A DNA stretch of 64,000 nucleotides, from the NCBI GenBank assembly GCA_963555705.1, contig OY743190.1:36376929-36440928 (forward strand). Reading direction: 5' to 3'. This document shows positions 42,852-54,704 of the stretch, piece after piece. Source of the stretch: Ligustrum vulgare (lineage: Eukaryota > Streptophyta > Magnoliopsida > Lamiales > Oleaceae). Under the pieces are notes generated by a model. It was not told the origin of the DNA and searched no databases. It saw only the letters and a program-made list of their open reading frames with translations. Within the stretch, counting starts at the first letter, position 1. Every line of letters starts with the position of its first letter. Made by a program: the position numbers and the translations under genes.

Positions 42852-43519
42852 TGTTGAGATCGCACCCAAAATATGGCACATTGGGCCGCCAGTGAGGGCC
42901 CAACAATGGTCCATTGGACTTCAGCCCACGATCAAAATTTTAGATATCGCCCTAGATCGATGGCCGAGGTGGAAAGGCACATGAACCCCTACGGCCGAAC
43001 TGGTGTTTGTCTAGAAGATGCGTTTTACGCTTAGCCGAGGTGTTTACAGTAGTACCTCGGATGTAAGGATGAGATAAGACATAAAGTCAGAGATGTGACA
43101 CTGCCTTTACCAAGATGTGACAGACGCCCATCCCCTACGAAATGTAGCAATGATTACAGTCAAAAAGCAAGGTTGTCACCTCCAAGAGCTAGGGTGAAGA
43201 CAAGTGTAAAGTATGCCACGTGTCATGATCCAAGACAACGAGTCACACTTGCCTCCAAGGAAAGGATTAACATTTTTTACTCTCTTAACTAAATATTTAC
43301 TCTCACTCCCTTTTCTCTCTTTTACGCATTTATATTTCCCGCACTCAAATTATACTTGCTTGACATGGCCGCTGACTTTGGTATCGGAGTGCAAACGGGA
43401 GCCACCTCGGCCCCCTTTGCGAACTGATCGTTTGTCACAATGCGCAGGAGATCCATGTGTTCAAGAGGGAGGAGCTGAGACGTGTTGGTCCAAGGTCCAG
43501 TCGGATTTTGTGGTCAACA
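42852..43519 (+). repeat. 3' LTR of the Tat element
   Basis: It starts TGTTGAGATCGCACCC and ends GGTCAACA. The last 330 bases align with the LTRs at 44743 and 51742 (GGTATCGGAGTGCAAACGGG, GCCACCTCGGCCCCCTTTGC, GAGCTGAGACGTGTTGGTCC), while the U3 half is different. Confidence 0.85.
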
Positions 43520-44307
43520 ACATCCACATGTTCATTAAATGTCTCTTTAACTTAGCTTGTGAGATCAGTTAGTTACTTCTTAAGTGAAAAATGATACATG
43601 TATTGGTCAAAGCGTAATAACAATATCCATATCTCGATATTACTTTTTATAACAAAGGATAATTTAAAATTCAATAAATTATATCTCATAATAACAACTC
43701 ATTGTGATTAATAAGTTATTTTGATTTGAATACACGGAGTATGTTAATTTAATTCGCAAGAATAATAATATTAATATTGATAAATTAAATAACAAATATG
43801 TCATATACGTAAAATACATGAATATATTAATACGTGTTTGATTAAATGATTGGATCCGAGCCATTTACACTCGAGTTTATGGCATCACAGGTATTGTTTT
43901 TCTTCATTGCGTAAACGTCAAAACGTGTAACATCCCCGAGAATTAATTGGTACTCGAGATTTCTCATTTTTGACATCTCATGTTGAATTTTAAGTGCTGA
44001 CCACGGCAGCATATGTGATAAATGGGTCCAGAAGTAGGCACCGTCCTATATTGACATGAAAGTGATAGAAACTATATGGCCTTTCTATTCAAATGCATTT
44101 TTTTGACTTACATACATGCTTAATTTTACTACTTGGTGGCCTCGTCTATTTTTATATTATTATATAATTAAAGGCTATAATTTGTACATGCATTCTTAGT
44201 CTATATTTAAATCTTTTTACACCATTTTTCTGTTTATTCAATCATTAGAATTATCATTTCGTCAATATCATTATTATTTCATTGATGATTTTTGCCATGC
44301 AAAAATG
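43520..44307. other. AT-rich intergenic sequence
   Basis: No coding frame or repeat recognised between the two Tat elements, apart from the terminal remnant that starts at about 44308. Confidence 0.5.
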
Positions 44308-44742
44308 ATAACAGGACGGAGAATACCCGAATTCGACGATGACCAGCCCCGAATGGAACGGAGAATTCCCGACAAAGGCGGAAATGGGGCGGGGATGAGG
44401 ATGAAAAAGCATCCCCGAACCGGGGACGTACGGGTCAGAGACTGGTAGAGGTGTCAAGACGAATGGGCCGACTAGACTCATGAAAATTGACCCGGGATAG
44501 CGGCCCGACCCATGACCCGTGCGGGCAATTCACGGGTCAAGAAGTTGTGAGTCGCGGGTTTCGCTGGTCAAACCTTCGTGGAACGCGGTTAACCTGCTGG
44601 CCCGTGAAAAAAAAAAATTTTGTTTTTATTAAATATTGTAACATTGAAAATCTTCAATCTTCTTCAAACTCTAATTCAACTTTTAAAGTAAAATCTTATT
44701 TTTTCTCCTTAATAGCTAAGAAATGTAATGTTCTTTGATAAT

Positions 44743-45531
44743 TGTTACGATCATGACTAATTTTACATGACATGTCATCCATATGAGCCCAACAGGGGAT
44801 CCACAAAACATTCATTCACCTAATCATGACCCACCGGCCAAACTGTGGATACCAAACTTGTTGGACTCTTACATGTCGAGGTACCCTTATGTCAGGGTGA
44901 TGCTATGCCTACGTATCCCTATGCCGAGGTACCCCTATGCCGGGGTGATGCTATGCCTAGGTACCCCTATGCTGAGGTGATCCTATGCCGAGGTAACCCT
45001 ATGTCGGGGTGATGTTATGTCGAGATACCCTTATGCCGAGGTATTCCTAAGCCGAAATGAGTACCCTGGAAAGGTGACAAGATAGCTTGATGTGACAACA
45101 TCTTTAAAGGGATTTGATGGTTGATTTATCCCTATGACATGTAGTAATGATTATAGCCGAAGAAATAGTTTACCTAATGAATATTTAGGATCTTGCCATG
45201 TGTAAAGTATAACACATGTCACAATCTAAGAGAATTACTCAATCTATAAATAGAGCACACTTGCCTCCAAGGAAAATGTTGATAATTCAATACACTAACA
45301 AAATATTTTGAATCTCACTCACGTTTCTCTCTTTTACACATTTACATTTCCTGCATCCAATATATATTCACTTGAAATGAGTACTGACTTTGGCATCGGA
45401 GTGCAAAAGGGAGCCATCTCGGCCCCCTTTGCAAACTGATTGTTTGTCATAGTGCGTAGGAGATCCATGTTTTTAAGAGGGAGGAGCTGAGACGTGTTGG
45501 TCCAAGGTCCAGCCGGATTTTCTTGTCAACA
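44743..45531 (+). repeat. 5' LTR of the non-autonomous Tat element
   Basis: 789 bp. It contains a degenerate tandem array of GTACCCCTATGCCGRGGTG-type units at 44878-45055, then conserved R/U5-like sequence with TATAAATAGAGC (45246-45257), a likely core promoter TATA box. Confidence 0.88.
45246..45257 (+). promoter_or_regulatory. TATA box in the 5' LTR
   Basis: TATAAATAGAGC, about 285 bases before the LTR end. The same 12-mer occurs at the matching place in the 3' LTR (about 52260-52271). Confidence 0.65.
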
Positions 45532-45551
45532 TTTTGGTTCCGTCTGTGGGA
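45532..45551 (+). promoter_or_regulatory. degenerate primer binding site
   Basis: TTTTGGTTCCGTCTGTGGGA follows the LTR. Plant Tat elements commonly have TTTGGCGCCGTCTGTGGG here, so the GC pair after TTTGG has changed to TT. Confidence 0.7.
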
Positions 45552-46499
45552 AACCACACTTCTAACCACGAAATCACGTGGTAAAAAGTGACGAGAAACC
45601 TTGAAATAAGTCGGAGAACATCTTGAAAGAGGGTGAAAAAAGACTATACCAACCTGGAAAAAACATTTCCTTTAGGCTGCTCACTTCGAATATAATGAAT
45701 TAGGCCACAATAATTTATTTTTCTTCGGTCCATTAACATTTGGACTTCTTGGTTAGTATTTTCTTTGGGTTGCTTATTTGCTTATCTTGATAGTTGAGCT
45801 CTGGCAATGATTGGAGTTGCTCCAAATCTTGAATCAATAATTTAACTAGCATATTAAAAAGCATTTGTGGGATAAATTATGCTGGTCACCTATAATACAT
45901 GTGCTTTGAAACAATTAAAAGAAAAAACATGCCTTTAATACTAAAATCGTCCACTAGTCAATGTATTTGTGGGACCCTGGTTCCATAAAATGAAGAATAT
46001 TTGGTTGTTTATTTCACTTGTGCATAGTTAATATAAATGGGCACATAGAAACATGAATTGCTTACATGCGTGGGACAATATACACCACCAGGAGCAATCA
46101 TATTAAATTTTCAATGCGATAACTCATTATAAAGTGGCTTGCTTGGGCAATGGAACTCACATTCCACACGATCAATTTAAAGCTTGACTAAACTCATTAG
46201 CCCAGTCAAAGTTTACAAATAAAAAGAAGCCAGTACCTCTGAAAGTCATGTTTTTTGAACTAACAATATATTATCTACTTCTATGGGATATTGTTGCCTT
46301 GTTTTTGAAATTTCTTGCAAATCATAAGTATTTCATCATTCAGTATTATTTGAGGCGAGCACTAAGCCCTCTCAAATCGAGGTAGGCCTATAAGACCACC
46401 AATAAGCTCAAAACGAGCCATTATCTCTATTATCGAGGCAAGCAAGTAAGTCCTTCAACGTTAAGAAGCCCGCTTGCAGTCTCTGAAAGACGGATGGGC

Positions 46500-47000
46500 T
46501 CCCTTAAAAGGAACCCTTGAATAAAGGCCTCCTGAAGAAGGACCCCCCCCCCCGAAAGAGGGAACTCCTGGAGAAAGACTCCCTGAAAGAAGGGACCCTT
46601 GAATAAAGGCCCCCTGAAGAAGGGACTCCGCCTGAAAGAGGGGATCCCTGAAGAAGGGACTCCCCCTGATAGAGGGGATCCCTGAAGAAGGACCCCCTTA
46701 AAAGAAGGGACTCCTGAAAAAGTAACCCCCCTAAAAGAGGGGATCCATGAAGAAGGACCCCCCCCCCCCGAAAGAAGGGACTCCTGGAGAAGGACTCCCT
46801 AAAAGAAGGGACCCTTGAATAAAAGCCCCATAAACAAGGGACTCCTAAGAAGAACACTTAGAAAAGGTTTCTATGAAACCTCCTGAACAAGGGACTCCTC
46901 AAAAAGAACACCCAGAAAAGGTTTCAGGGAAACCCCCTGAACAAGGAACTCCTGAAGGACACCCTGAAATGGGAAACCCTGAAAAAGAGACTCATGAAGA
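46500..47000. repeat. degenerate tandem array, CCTGAAGAAGGGACTCC type
   Basis: More than fifteen imperfect units of about 20-30 bases with GAAGAAGGGACTCC, GAAAGAGGGGATCCC and similar. Long C runs are included (46542-46552, 46759-46770). Confidence 0.85.
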
Positions 47001-47186
47001 AGAGAACCAGAAAATGAACACCTATGGAAAATTCCCTCCTAAAAGAGGAGTGAACATCTCATAAATGTCACAACAACGCAAATGCTCGTGAAACAATAAA
47101 AGTTTTGCTTATTCCCGAAGCGGAACCGTTCGGAGCAGCCTACCTTTATTGTGCCAACATGGCAGGGCTCAAACAACAATATTTTA

Positions 47187-47460
47187 TAAGCCTTGGCTTA
47201 AGTGTCTCCAGGACACATGGTCTCAGAGACCCTATATTATTAAGCCTTGGTTTAAGTGTCTCCACGACACACGGTCTCAGAGACCCTATATTATTAAGCT
47301 CGGCTTAAAGGTCTCCACTACACATGGTCTCAGAGACCCTATATTATTAAGCTCGACTTAAGTGCCTCCAGGACACACGATCTCAAAGACCTTATATTCA
47401 TAAGCCTCGGCTTAAGTGTCTCCGAAATGATACATGGTCTTAGAGGCCCAAAATTATGGT
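47187..47460. repeat. 53-54 bp tandem repeat, five copies
   Basis: Units start TAAGCCTTGGCTTAAGTGTC at 47187, 47241, 47295, 47348 and 47401. Each holds the palindrome GGTCTCAGAGACC or a close variant. The last copy is more diverged. Confidence 0.9.
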
Positions 47461-47879
47461 TTCAAAAATGTTGAAAATTTTTATATGTCGAGATGACACG
47501 GCTATAGGACCCCTTCCTACTCGTGTCCAGAATGGCATGACCTCAGAAGCTTTTTCTGAAATTCACACCGGATTAAACATGGAATAAGTAATCTGCCGAC
47601 ATGATTTAGCCCGAACCTGATGTGCCGAAGTAACACGTTACAAGTTAACAAAAGAATAAGATCATTGATCTAAGCTCTCACCTGGGGACTACTAACAAGC
47701 ATAATTACAAGTAAACATGAATAACTTAGCAAACCCCCCACAAACAAGGGATTTCTCCACTCAATGGAATCCACCCCGGACTAACAAACAGAATACGTAC
47801 AAACGAGGCTATAAGGCATGAATACATGTGATTCCCAAGTGGATGTCCTCCATTAACTTCATAGAGAATATTCTGTTAG

Positions 47880-48120
47880 ATGAGGGCGAAGCATACTTGG
47901 TTGATAAATCTATAAAACAGCCTGAAGAAGAAACTTGGGTAAATGAACTTCCATGAGCCCCATGGGGAATCAAAATTACCCTGCACACTGCCACGGGAGA
48001 AACTCCATTCTCACTGGCTCATGGGTCGGAGGCAGTATGTCCAGTACAAATTGGAGTGTTTTCACTCAGAGCTTCTTTCCTCCTCAAAAGAAGGGGTGAT
48101 TTACAGGTCGTCGACTCAAT
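47880..48120 (+). pseudogene. Tat integrase C-terminal scrap
   Basis: Frames read ETWVNELP, ATGETPFSLAHGSEAVCPV and QIGVFSLRASF. They match WVDELP, TGETPFSLAYGVEAVCPV and EIGTPSLRQ of the integrase at 37925-38070. It is the only pol sequence seen in this element. Confidence 0.8.
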
Positions 48121-48892
48121 ATAGAGAAAAGATGGTCTAATACTTCTAAAATTAAAGGCCCAATTTTAAGGAAACCCCTAATCCTAACTCAAAAGGCAGG
48201 AATAAAGACCCCAGGGCATAGTTGGAGGGATCTCATCAAGTCACCAATGAAGCTGCACCAGAGACTTACGGAGTAGAGAATCTCTCTGGAAAATCCTTAC
48301 TCAATCCATAAAGCGTGGATCACCTCCACCACTAGTATCGATAAACAAATTTTCTTCTGCGTATTCCGCCTAAATTGGATTTCTTAAACTCATGAGGTGA
48401 AATGATTCCTTCATGCACGCTTTTCATTGAACAAATTGCGAAGTTGTGTTGGAAAATGTAAAACTATGCAAACAAATAGAACATAAAAAAGGATTGGTCC
48501 CAAGTTAAGATTATTAAGGATTGGCTAAACTTGAACCGAAATGAAAGTGGTTGAAGTTGTCCATGATTATTGCAATGCCTTGATCCGATAAAACCCCTTG
48601 ATAGAATGACAACACATAGCCTGGAGCACAAGATACGTTCATGCAAGGGACTCCATCACTTGATGATTAGTACCCCGGCGAAGTGGTACCTATGAAATAC
48701 GTTGATCAATCTTGAGAATAAATCTTACGATTTGTTCAAAAGAAATCTTTACCATTTAAAGGCATATCGCCTTATGTTAGATTTTTTAACCAAAAAATGG
48801 CCCCAATGTAATCACCCGGACGTAAACAAGGGACTCACGGGGAAGTACGAGTTGAGACCCATTCAGTCAAATCTAAACGATGGACATAAATT

Positions 48893-49058
48893 TCTTAGCC
48901 TCTATTTGTTAAAAGTTATTTGTTTAAAAACATGTTTTTTGTGTTTTCTAGGTAAAATGTGTGGTTGAAAATTGGAGAGAGGAAATGTGTGTGGTTAAAA
49001 AGTAATTTGGGGAATTTTGTAGAAAAAAACATGTTTACCAAACACATTCTTAAGCGCT
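48893..49058. mobile_element. MITE, GGTTGAAAAGTGG family, copy 2
   Basis: Core ATGTGTGGTTGAAAATTGG, AATGTGTGTGGTTAAAAAGT and AATTTGGGGAATTTTGT. Ends CTTAGCCTCTATTTGTTAAA and TTTACCAAACACATTCTTAAG are partly inverted copies. It interrupts the antisense ORF of the Tat element. Confidence 0.65.
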
Positions 49059-50880
49059 TCGATTTGAGGGACTATCACATCCACAAGTGACTCCAAGGAC
49101 TTGCACATGCAAGTGACTCCAAGGACCATCATGTTGTCAGCATTTTGAAGACCTGTCTCAACGCTCTTCTTCTTCAATTCCAAATCCTTAACGGCGGACT
49201 CAGCCCCATCTATCAAGGTGAAGGCCCTAACATTCATGGCCCTAGAAGCATGCAGCTTCTAAGCTGGTGACATGTTGGAGGAGTATATTTCCCAACCTTC
49301 AGTCCAGAAGTGCTCCATTGCTAAAGCAGCCCTGGAAGGAGGATAATTCGGAGAATCTAAGAGGGTGGTATTCAAGGTTCTTTCCTTAGCTCACAGGACA
49401 GCCTTTATATGGCTAAGCTCAGCAGCAATTTCTGGGGTCACCTCCTGGTCCAACCCCCGGGACAGTAATCAAACCTTCATCATGGCCTAGGGGATCTAGA
49501 GCCTGAGAAAAGAAATCTGAGCTGGAGACATCCCCTTTGCCTCTGATAGGATCAACTGGTGGAGGTAAATTGGCTACATCCACCTCGGAAGAACCAAATA
49601 TGCCTTTGCTTTTCTTTAGCCTCTTCTGTGGAAGCACCTCATGTCTTGTTACCTCCACAACATCCTCATCAGAAGGATCATCAACCAAGGCTCTTTTGGA
49701 CATTTTCTCTTCCTTTTGCTTCGATTTTCGCTCTCTCTCTCTCTCTAGAGCCTCATGTTTGGCTTCGAATTCCTCCTTCACTTCCAATCATTGCTGACCC
49801 TTAGACAACAAGACCGATGGAGGGAGCAGCATCGAAAGAAGCTTTATGAATTTTGTAGCTAAGGCATCAGCTGTGTTCTTTTCAATTTCCACTTGGAAAC
49901 TGCTGAGCAAAGACTTATGCTTAAGCTCCTCATCACTCCCGGGCCTCAACGGAAGTGGAATCTTCTTCTCCATCAGGTCTTTGAGGGAAACCTTGGGAAG
50001 TTCTTTAGAACCTATTCATCAAAATGAAATTTTCAGTCAAAGGCGCTTCAGACAACGACATAATTAACACAAGGAATATAGAACTTACCATATCTCGCAT
50101 AAGCCCGTGCTTGATAAAATTTTTTTCTTCAATATCACCTCTGGGAAAGTGGCACAGTATGAAAAGAGCTTATTCACCATGGCCGAGTCCTCCTTAGGGA
50201 GAAGGTGTGTGTATTGCTGACCTGCAAAGATAACACAGAAGGTTATCGTTGAAACTCAAAACAGCCTACATCATACTTACATTCACACTAAGAATACAAA
50301 AGACTCAGGAGGGCAAGAGAGAGTCCGAAGAACAGTAATTTCAGGAACCGGATCCTGAGGGGAGCATTGCCATTCGCCGGATACCCAGAACTATTGTGTC
50401 CTCTAATGTTTCATGGAGGTCGGATGTCCCGTAATAAAGGGAGAATGTTGTCCCCTGGTGGTAATGTAGTACCAGTCCAGAATATCAACCTTATCCCTCC
50501 TAGCTACCTTTTTCAAGATATAAAGGGTGTGGATGATATAAGGTGAGATGGGGAAGTCCGGGCTGACTTCCTGCCATACCAGCCAGGTTCCCACAACCTG
50601 GGTCCAGAAGTTCGGAGCCACCTGATATGGATAAATGTTGTAACTCTGGAGGAGAGCCCTGAAGAAAGGGTGAAGAGGCAAGCGTATCCCACATTGAAAC
50701 GCATCATGGAGCACCGCAACTTGACCTTTAGGGGCGACAAGGTCTGCATGACGGGCTCAGATGTGTAAGCCTAATCTTCCTCTGCATCCGGTAAGTTGAA
50801 GAAACTTCTGCCATGCCATTGGCTCGGATTTCAGTTGCTACCTCATATGATGCCCAGGATTCTGAATTAGGTTATGGATC
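49059..50880 (-). pseudogene. Tat antisense ORF (aORF), copy 2
   Basis: Reverse strand. At 50714-50403 one frame reads GIRLPLHPFFRALLQSYN, VAPNFWTQVVGTWLVWQE and FPISPYIIHTLYILKK, so it keeps across FWTQ the frame that is broken in copy 1. At 49787-49419 lies the basic/acidic middle part (KMSKRALVDDPSDEDVVEV, PQKRLKKSKG). At 49237 MNVRAFTLIDGAESAVKDLE corresponds to the start of the coiled coil in copy 1, soon cut by the MITE at 48893. Pieces are separated by intron-like gaps and stops. Function unknown. Confidence 0.72.
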
Positions 50881-51730
50881 CACATGATATCCGGAGGGAC
50901 CTCTTCCAAAGGACTCCTTTTCTTGGCCATTCATGAGGGACTTTTGCAATTGACTCCACCAAAGATGGGACTTCTTCAACTAACACCTTTTACAAAGGAC
51001 TCTGTCATTGGTCGATTCCACTTTAGACAAAACATCCAAAAGCTATAAATTCGAACATCAGCAGTGAATGCCCGGGACTTCCAAATTTAAGGGACTAGAG
51101 CATATACACGCATGTATACACAAGACACAACGTATATATACATTTTTTCATATTATCCAAAGATGCACATCTCAAAACGAGGCAGACTTGTAAGCCATGC
51201 AGCTGCTTGAATTGAGCATATTCTCTATGTTATCCAAACAGGCTATTAGCCCTCGTACATCTAAACGTAAGATCTTCAACATTATCGAAGAAAACCTTGT
51301 AATTCCCCTCCTATTTGAGGCATGCTCGAAATATAGCTATGAGCCTATATGTCTTCGTAAGTTCGAAGCATTGTCGAGTATTCTTTTTTGTTGGGAGAAG
51401 AGATACACTTTCAAAATTTTGAATAAAGCAGCCGAATACTCTTTTAATATAACTAAGAAAAGTCTACGTGAAAGGGTTGTCAAGTGTTCAAATAAGGACC
51501 CAGTGTTCAAACTATATTAAAGCATGGGTCCAACTGCCTATATTATTCCTCTTTGACGACACTTTACCATGCAAAATATATTCTATTTTTTCCATTCTGA
51601 TGATGTCTTGCAAGAATGATTTTTCATATATTTCCTATTTTGGTTATTTCTTAGAGTATAAACACATTCCATCATCTTCGATCCCTTATATTTTCAAGTC
51701 CGATTCGCACATAAATGAACTAACAAGACT
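50881..51730. other. 3' untranslated part of the non-autonomous Tat element
   Basis: No convincing protein. An open frame at 51197-51520 shows no recognisable domain. The segment leads to the polypurine tract TGAGGGACTAG at 51731-51741. Confidence 0.5.
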
Positions 51731-51741
51731 TGAGGGACTAG

Positions 51742-52546
51742 TGTTACGACAATGACTAATTTTACATGACACGTCATCCATATGGCCCCAACAGGGGATC
51801 CACAAAACATCCATTCACCTTATTTTGACCCACCGGCCAAACTGTGGATACCAAACCTGCTGGACTCTTACATGTCGAGGTACCCTTATGCCGGGGTGAT
51901 GCTATGCCTAGGTACCCCTATGCCGAGATGATCCTATGTTGAGGTACCCCCATGCCAGGGTGATGCTATGCCTAGGTACCCCTATGCCGAGTTGATCCTA
52001 TGCCGAGGTACCCCTATGCCGGGGTGATGTTATGTCGAGGTACCCTTATGCCGAGGTATTCTTAATCCGAAGTGAGTACCCTGGAAATGTGACAACATAG
52101 CTTGATGTGATAACATCTTTTTAGGGATTTGATGATTGCTTTATCCCTATGACATGTAGTAATGATTATAACCAAAGAAATGGTTTACCTCATGAATAGT
52201 TAGGATCTTGCCATGTGTAAAGCATAACACGTGTCACAACCTAAGAGAATTACTCATTCTATAAATAGAGCACACTTGCCTCCAAGGAAAATGTTGGTAA
52301 TTCAATACACTAACAAAATATTTCGAATCTCACTCCATTTTCTCTCTTTTACACATTTACATTTCCCGCACCCAATATATATTCACTTGAAATGAGTACT
52401 GACTTTGGCATCGGAGTGCAAACGGGAGCCACCTCGGCCCCCTTTGCAAACTGATTGTTTGTCATAGTGCGCATGAGATCCACGTGTTCAAGAGGAAAGA
52501 GCTGAGACGTGTTGGTCCAAGGTACAGCCGAATTTTGTGGTCGACA
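51742..52546 (+). repeat. 3' LTR of the non-autonomous Tat element
   Basis: 805 bp, alignable with 44743-45531 throughout. The tandem array at 51877-52072 is longer by about one unit than in the 5' LTR. Scattered substitutions elsewhere indicate a moderately old insertion. Confidence 0.9.
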
Positions 52547-53515
52547 ATAATAGTTATTAGAAATACATTTAACATTTAATTGTTATTTGTTTATATTTTA
52601 TTTAAAGTTACAAATTTAGAAGTAATTCATGTAACATAAAATATAAATTTAAATTTTATGTAAATATTTTATGGTATAAATACGAATTTATCATTTTAAT
52701 CATTTTGTATTTAAAAATTTGACAAAAAAATTGTTATAAATATGAAAAAATCTACGTATTTATTTATACGGGCCAAATCATAACGAACCGCGACCTGCAT
52801 GGGCTCTACCCGGATGGGCCAGCGGGTGGGCCTGAGTTGCAATTCGAAATTTGTGGGCTCACCTGGAACCGGCTCGGAACCCACAACGGGCGGACTTTTT
52901 TTAATCGAGCCAATACTGGACTTTTATGTTGACGGGCCGACCTTAACCACTCGAAGACACCTTTAGGGAAGGGGATGACCGTCCCCGATCCCCATCCCCA
53001 TCCCTAATTAACAAGTTCCATTAAAATTTAAAAAGTAAAAAAAAAAAAAAAAAAGTCATATTTTATCTGTACAAAAGTCCATGATATCAAAATTTCTTGC
53101 ACCAAAAATTTATTACTTATCAAGTCATAAACTTTAAATACTTATTTTTGAAAAAGTTACTGATTATTGATTATTAAGCTCATCGAGTTGTATTTTCTCA
53201 TCTAATCAAATATAAAATAAAGAAAAACAAAGATGAATATATATATTTGATTAATGTCCAAATAATGTGTAAAAATTATTAGATTTAGAAAATGTTAGGG
53301 TTATTCCTGCATGTTTTCTTATATTGTTTGCATAAAATTATTTTAAAACTTAAAAAAGGGGGGGGGGATGTAAACGAGAATTTTTCCATTCCCGCCCCGC
53401 CCCATCCCCGATTAAATGGGGACGGGCGGGAATGGGGATTGTAAATCATTAACGAGGCGGGAACGGGAAAATGCATCCCCACCCCATACCTGCCCTGTTG
53501 CCATTCCATGATGCA

Positions 53516-53752
53516 CATGGAGAATTGGCTAAAGAAAATTTATCTATTTTAGTGGTAATAGACATGGTTTAATTATTCCACATAAACTATAACAATAAGA
53601 CCCTGTTTTGTTATGATGGAAATTTGATTTTAATTTGAACTTAAAGTTAACAATTAATTTTAATCAAACATTTTATTAGACTCGTGGCTTTTCAATTACA
53701 TATCTCGTCAACTTTTATCAAAATCAACTAAAAGTTTGATTTTAATCTACAC

Positions 53753-53783
<31 letters not shown>

Positions 53784-54484
53784 CCTAATTGTATTGTGCT
53801 AAGGCTGAAGTCTGGTTGAAAGCGACTAAAAAAAAAATTCTGCTATCATTTAAAAAGAGGGGGCCGGGGAAAAATTGTAATGAAATCAGGCCTTGCAGTA
53901 TACTAAACTTATATATCAAATCAAAAGGTAAATTTCTTTGGAACTTTCGACGAAATCTAAGTTGGATAAGTAAACTTTAATTTGTGTCAGTTTGGTCACT
54001 GAACTTTAATATAGTTTCAATGAGGTCATTGAAAATTTAATTTCAATTGGATAACTTACTTCAATTTAGTTTCAAAATTTGACCCCTTCATCATTTGCCA
54101 TCTTTTAAAAAATCAATGATATTTACATTAGCAGTCTCATTGCAACATATCTTCAGCAAAGTTTATTGACCACTGGTGAGATTTCCTAATAATTTCTATC
54201 CCCAATGTTTTTCTATTTATTGCTTGTGGTATTGAAATACCCCTTTTGAAATGTCTCATATATTCAAATTTGAAACAAATTAAAAACACAGAAATTTTCA
54301 AAGTATACATAAAAATCATATGTTAATATAAAATATTAATTCTCTTGTTGACTAGATGATTAATTTGATTAGTTAGGCACATACACAATTATTATAAATG
54401 GTGGTGACAAAATGTGAACTAATTTAGTGCACGTTAACAAATTCACCTAAAGATTAGCCACTATAATTGACCGTTGATTTTTAT
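53516..54484. other. AT-rich intergenic sequence
   Basis: No gene recognised. It includes a run of 29 A at 53753-53781 and, around 53990-54090, the phrase GTTTGGTCACTGAACTTTAA of a type common in plant non-coding repeats. Confidence 0.5.
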
Positions 54485-54605
54485 TTATAAACAAATAATT
54501 TAAATTTTTTATGATAAATATATGGTTGAAAAGTAGTTAGAAAACAAAATGTGAGAGGTTAAAAAAGGGTTGGAGGAATGTGAAGAAAAAAATTGTTTTA
54601 CCTCT
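54485..54605. mobile_element. MITE, GGTTGAAAAGTGG family, copy 3
   Basis: Core ATATGGTTGAAAAGTAG, then GAGAGGTTAAAAAAGGGTTGG. Diverged from copies 1 and 2; ends not defined. Confidence 0.5.
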
Positions 54606-54704
54606 ATGAACATAGATTTTGAGTACGACTCTAATACATTTTTTTTTTTTTTTAATTAATCAAATCCCTCAAGAGTTATTGGAATGATGTTTATTCCACC
54701 TACG

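Larger units (their letters stand above)
36318..43519 (+). mobile_element. Ty3/gypsy Tat-lineage retrotransposon, 5'-truncated
   Basis: Plus-strand pol remnant (36319-38412), a non-coding spacer, a long antisense ORF (39200-42000) and a 3' LTR (42852-43519) preceded by TGAGGGACTAG. Two RNase H modules plus an antisense ORF between pol and the 3' LTR are the hallmark of the Tat/Ogre/Retand group. The 5' LTR, gag, protease and most of reverse transcriptase are missing; the break at about 36318 abuts the Helitron stub. Several stops and frameshifts make it non-functional. Confidence 0.87.
44743..52546 (+). mobile_element. complete non-autonomous Tat-related retrotransposon (TSD ATAAT)
   Basis: LTRs at 44743-45531 and 51742-52546 have TGTTACGA...CAACA/CGACA ends. 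Perfect duplications ATAAT lie at 44738-44742 and 52547-52551. A primer-site-like sequence and a polypurine tract are in place. The 6.2 kb interior holds long tandem arrays, a scrap of integrase and a partial antisense ORF, but no gag, protease or reverse transcriptase. The 3' LTR half and the antisense ORF are related to the element at 36318-43519, which represents the autonomous type. Confidence 0.88.
44308..53515. mobile_element. old GC-rich DNA-transposon remnants, interrupted by the Tat element
   Basis: Two nested pairs of related ends flank the Tat insertion. Outer pair: ACAGGACGGAGAATACCCG (44312) against the inverse of GGTATGGGGTGGGG...CAACAGGGC at about 53485-53511, both with GGGGATGGGG-type sequence. 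Inner pair: TAGAGGTGTCAAGACG (44447) against GAAGACACCTTTA (about 52953), with GGCCCGACCC/GGGCCGACC next to them, resembling hAT-type ends. No transposase or clear target duplication was found, so the nesting order is an inference. Confidence 0.4.

Noticed and set aside
46504..46857. 117-codon reverse-strand frame with repeated GSPLFRG-like units
   Set aside because: It is a translation of the CCTGAAGAAGGGACTCC tandem array; periodicity comes from the DNA repeat and there is no family match.
51197..51520. 107-codon plus-strand open frame before the Tat 3' LTR
   Set aside because: No domain, no counterpart in the other Tat element, and it is in a region normally untranslated.
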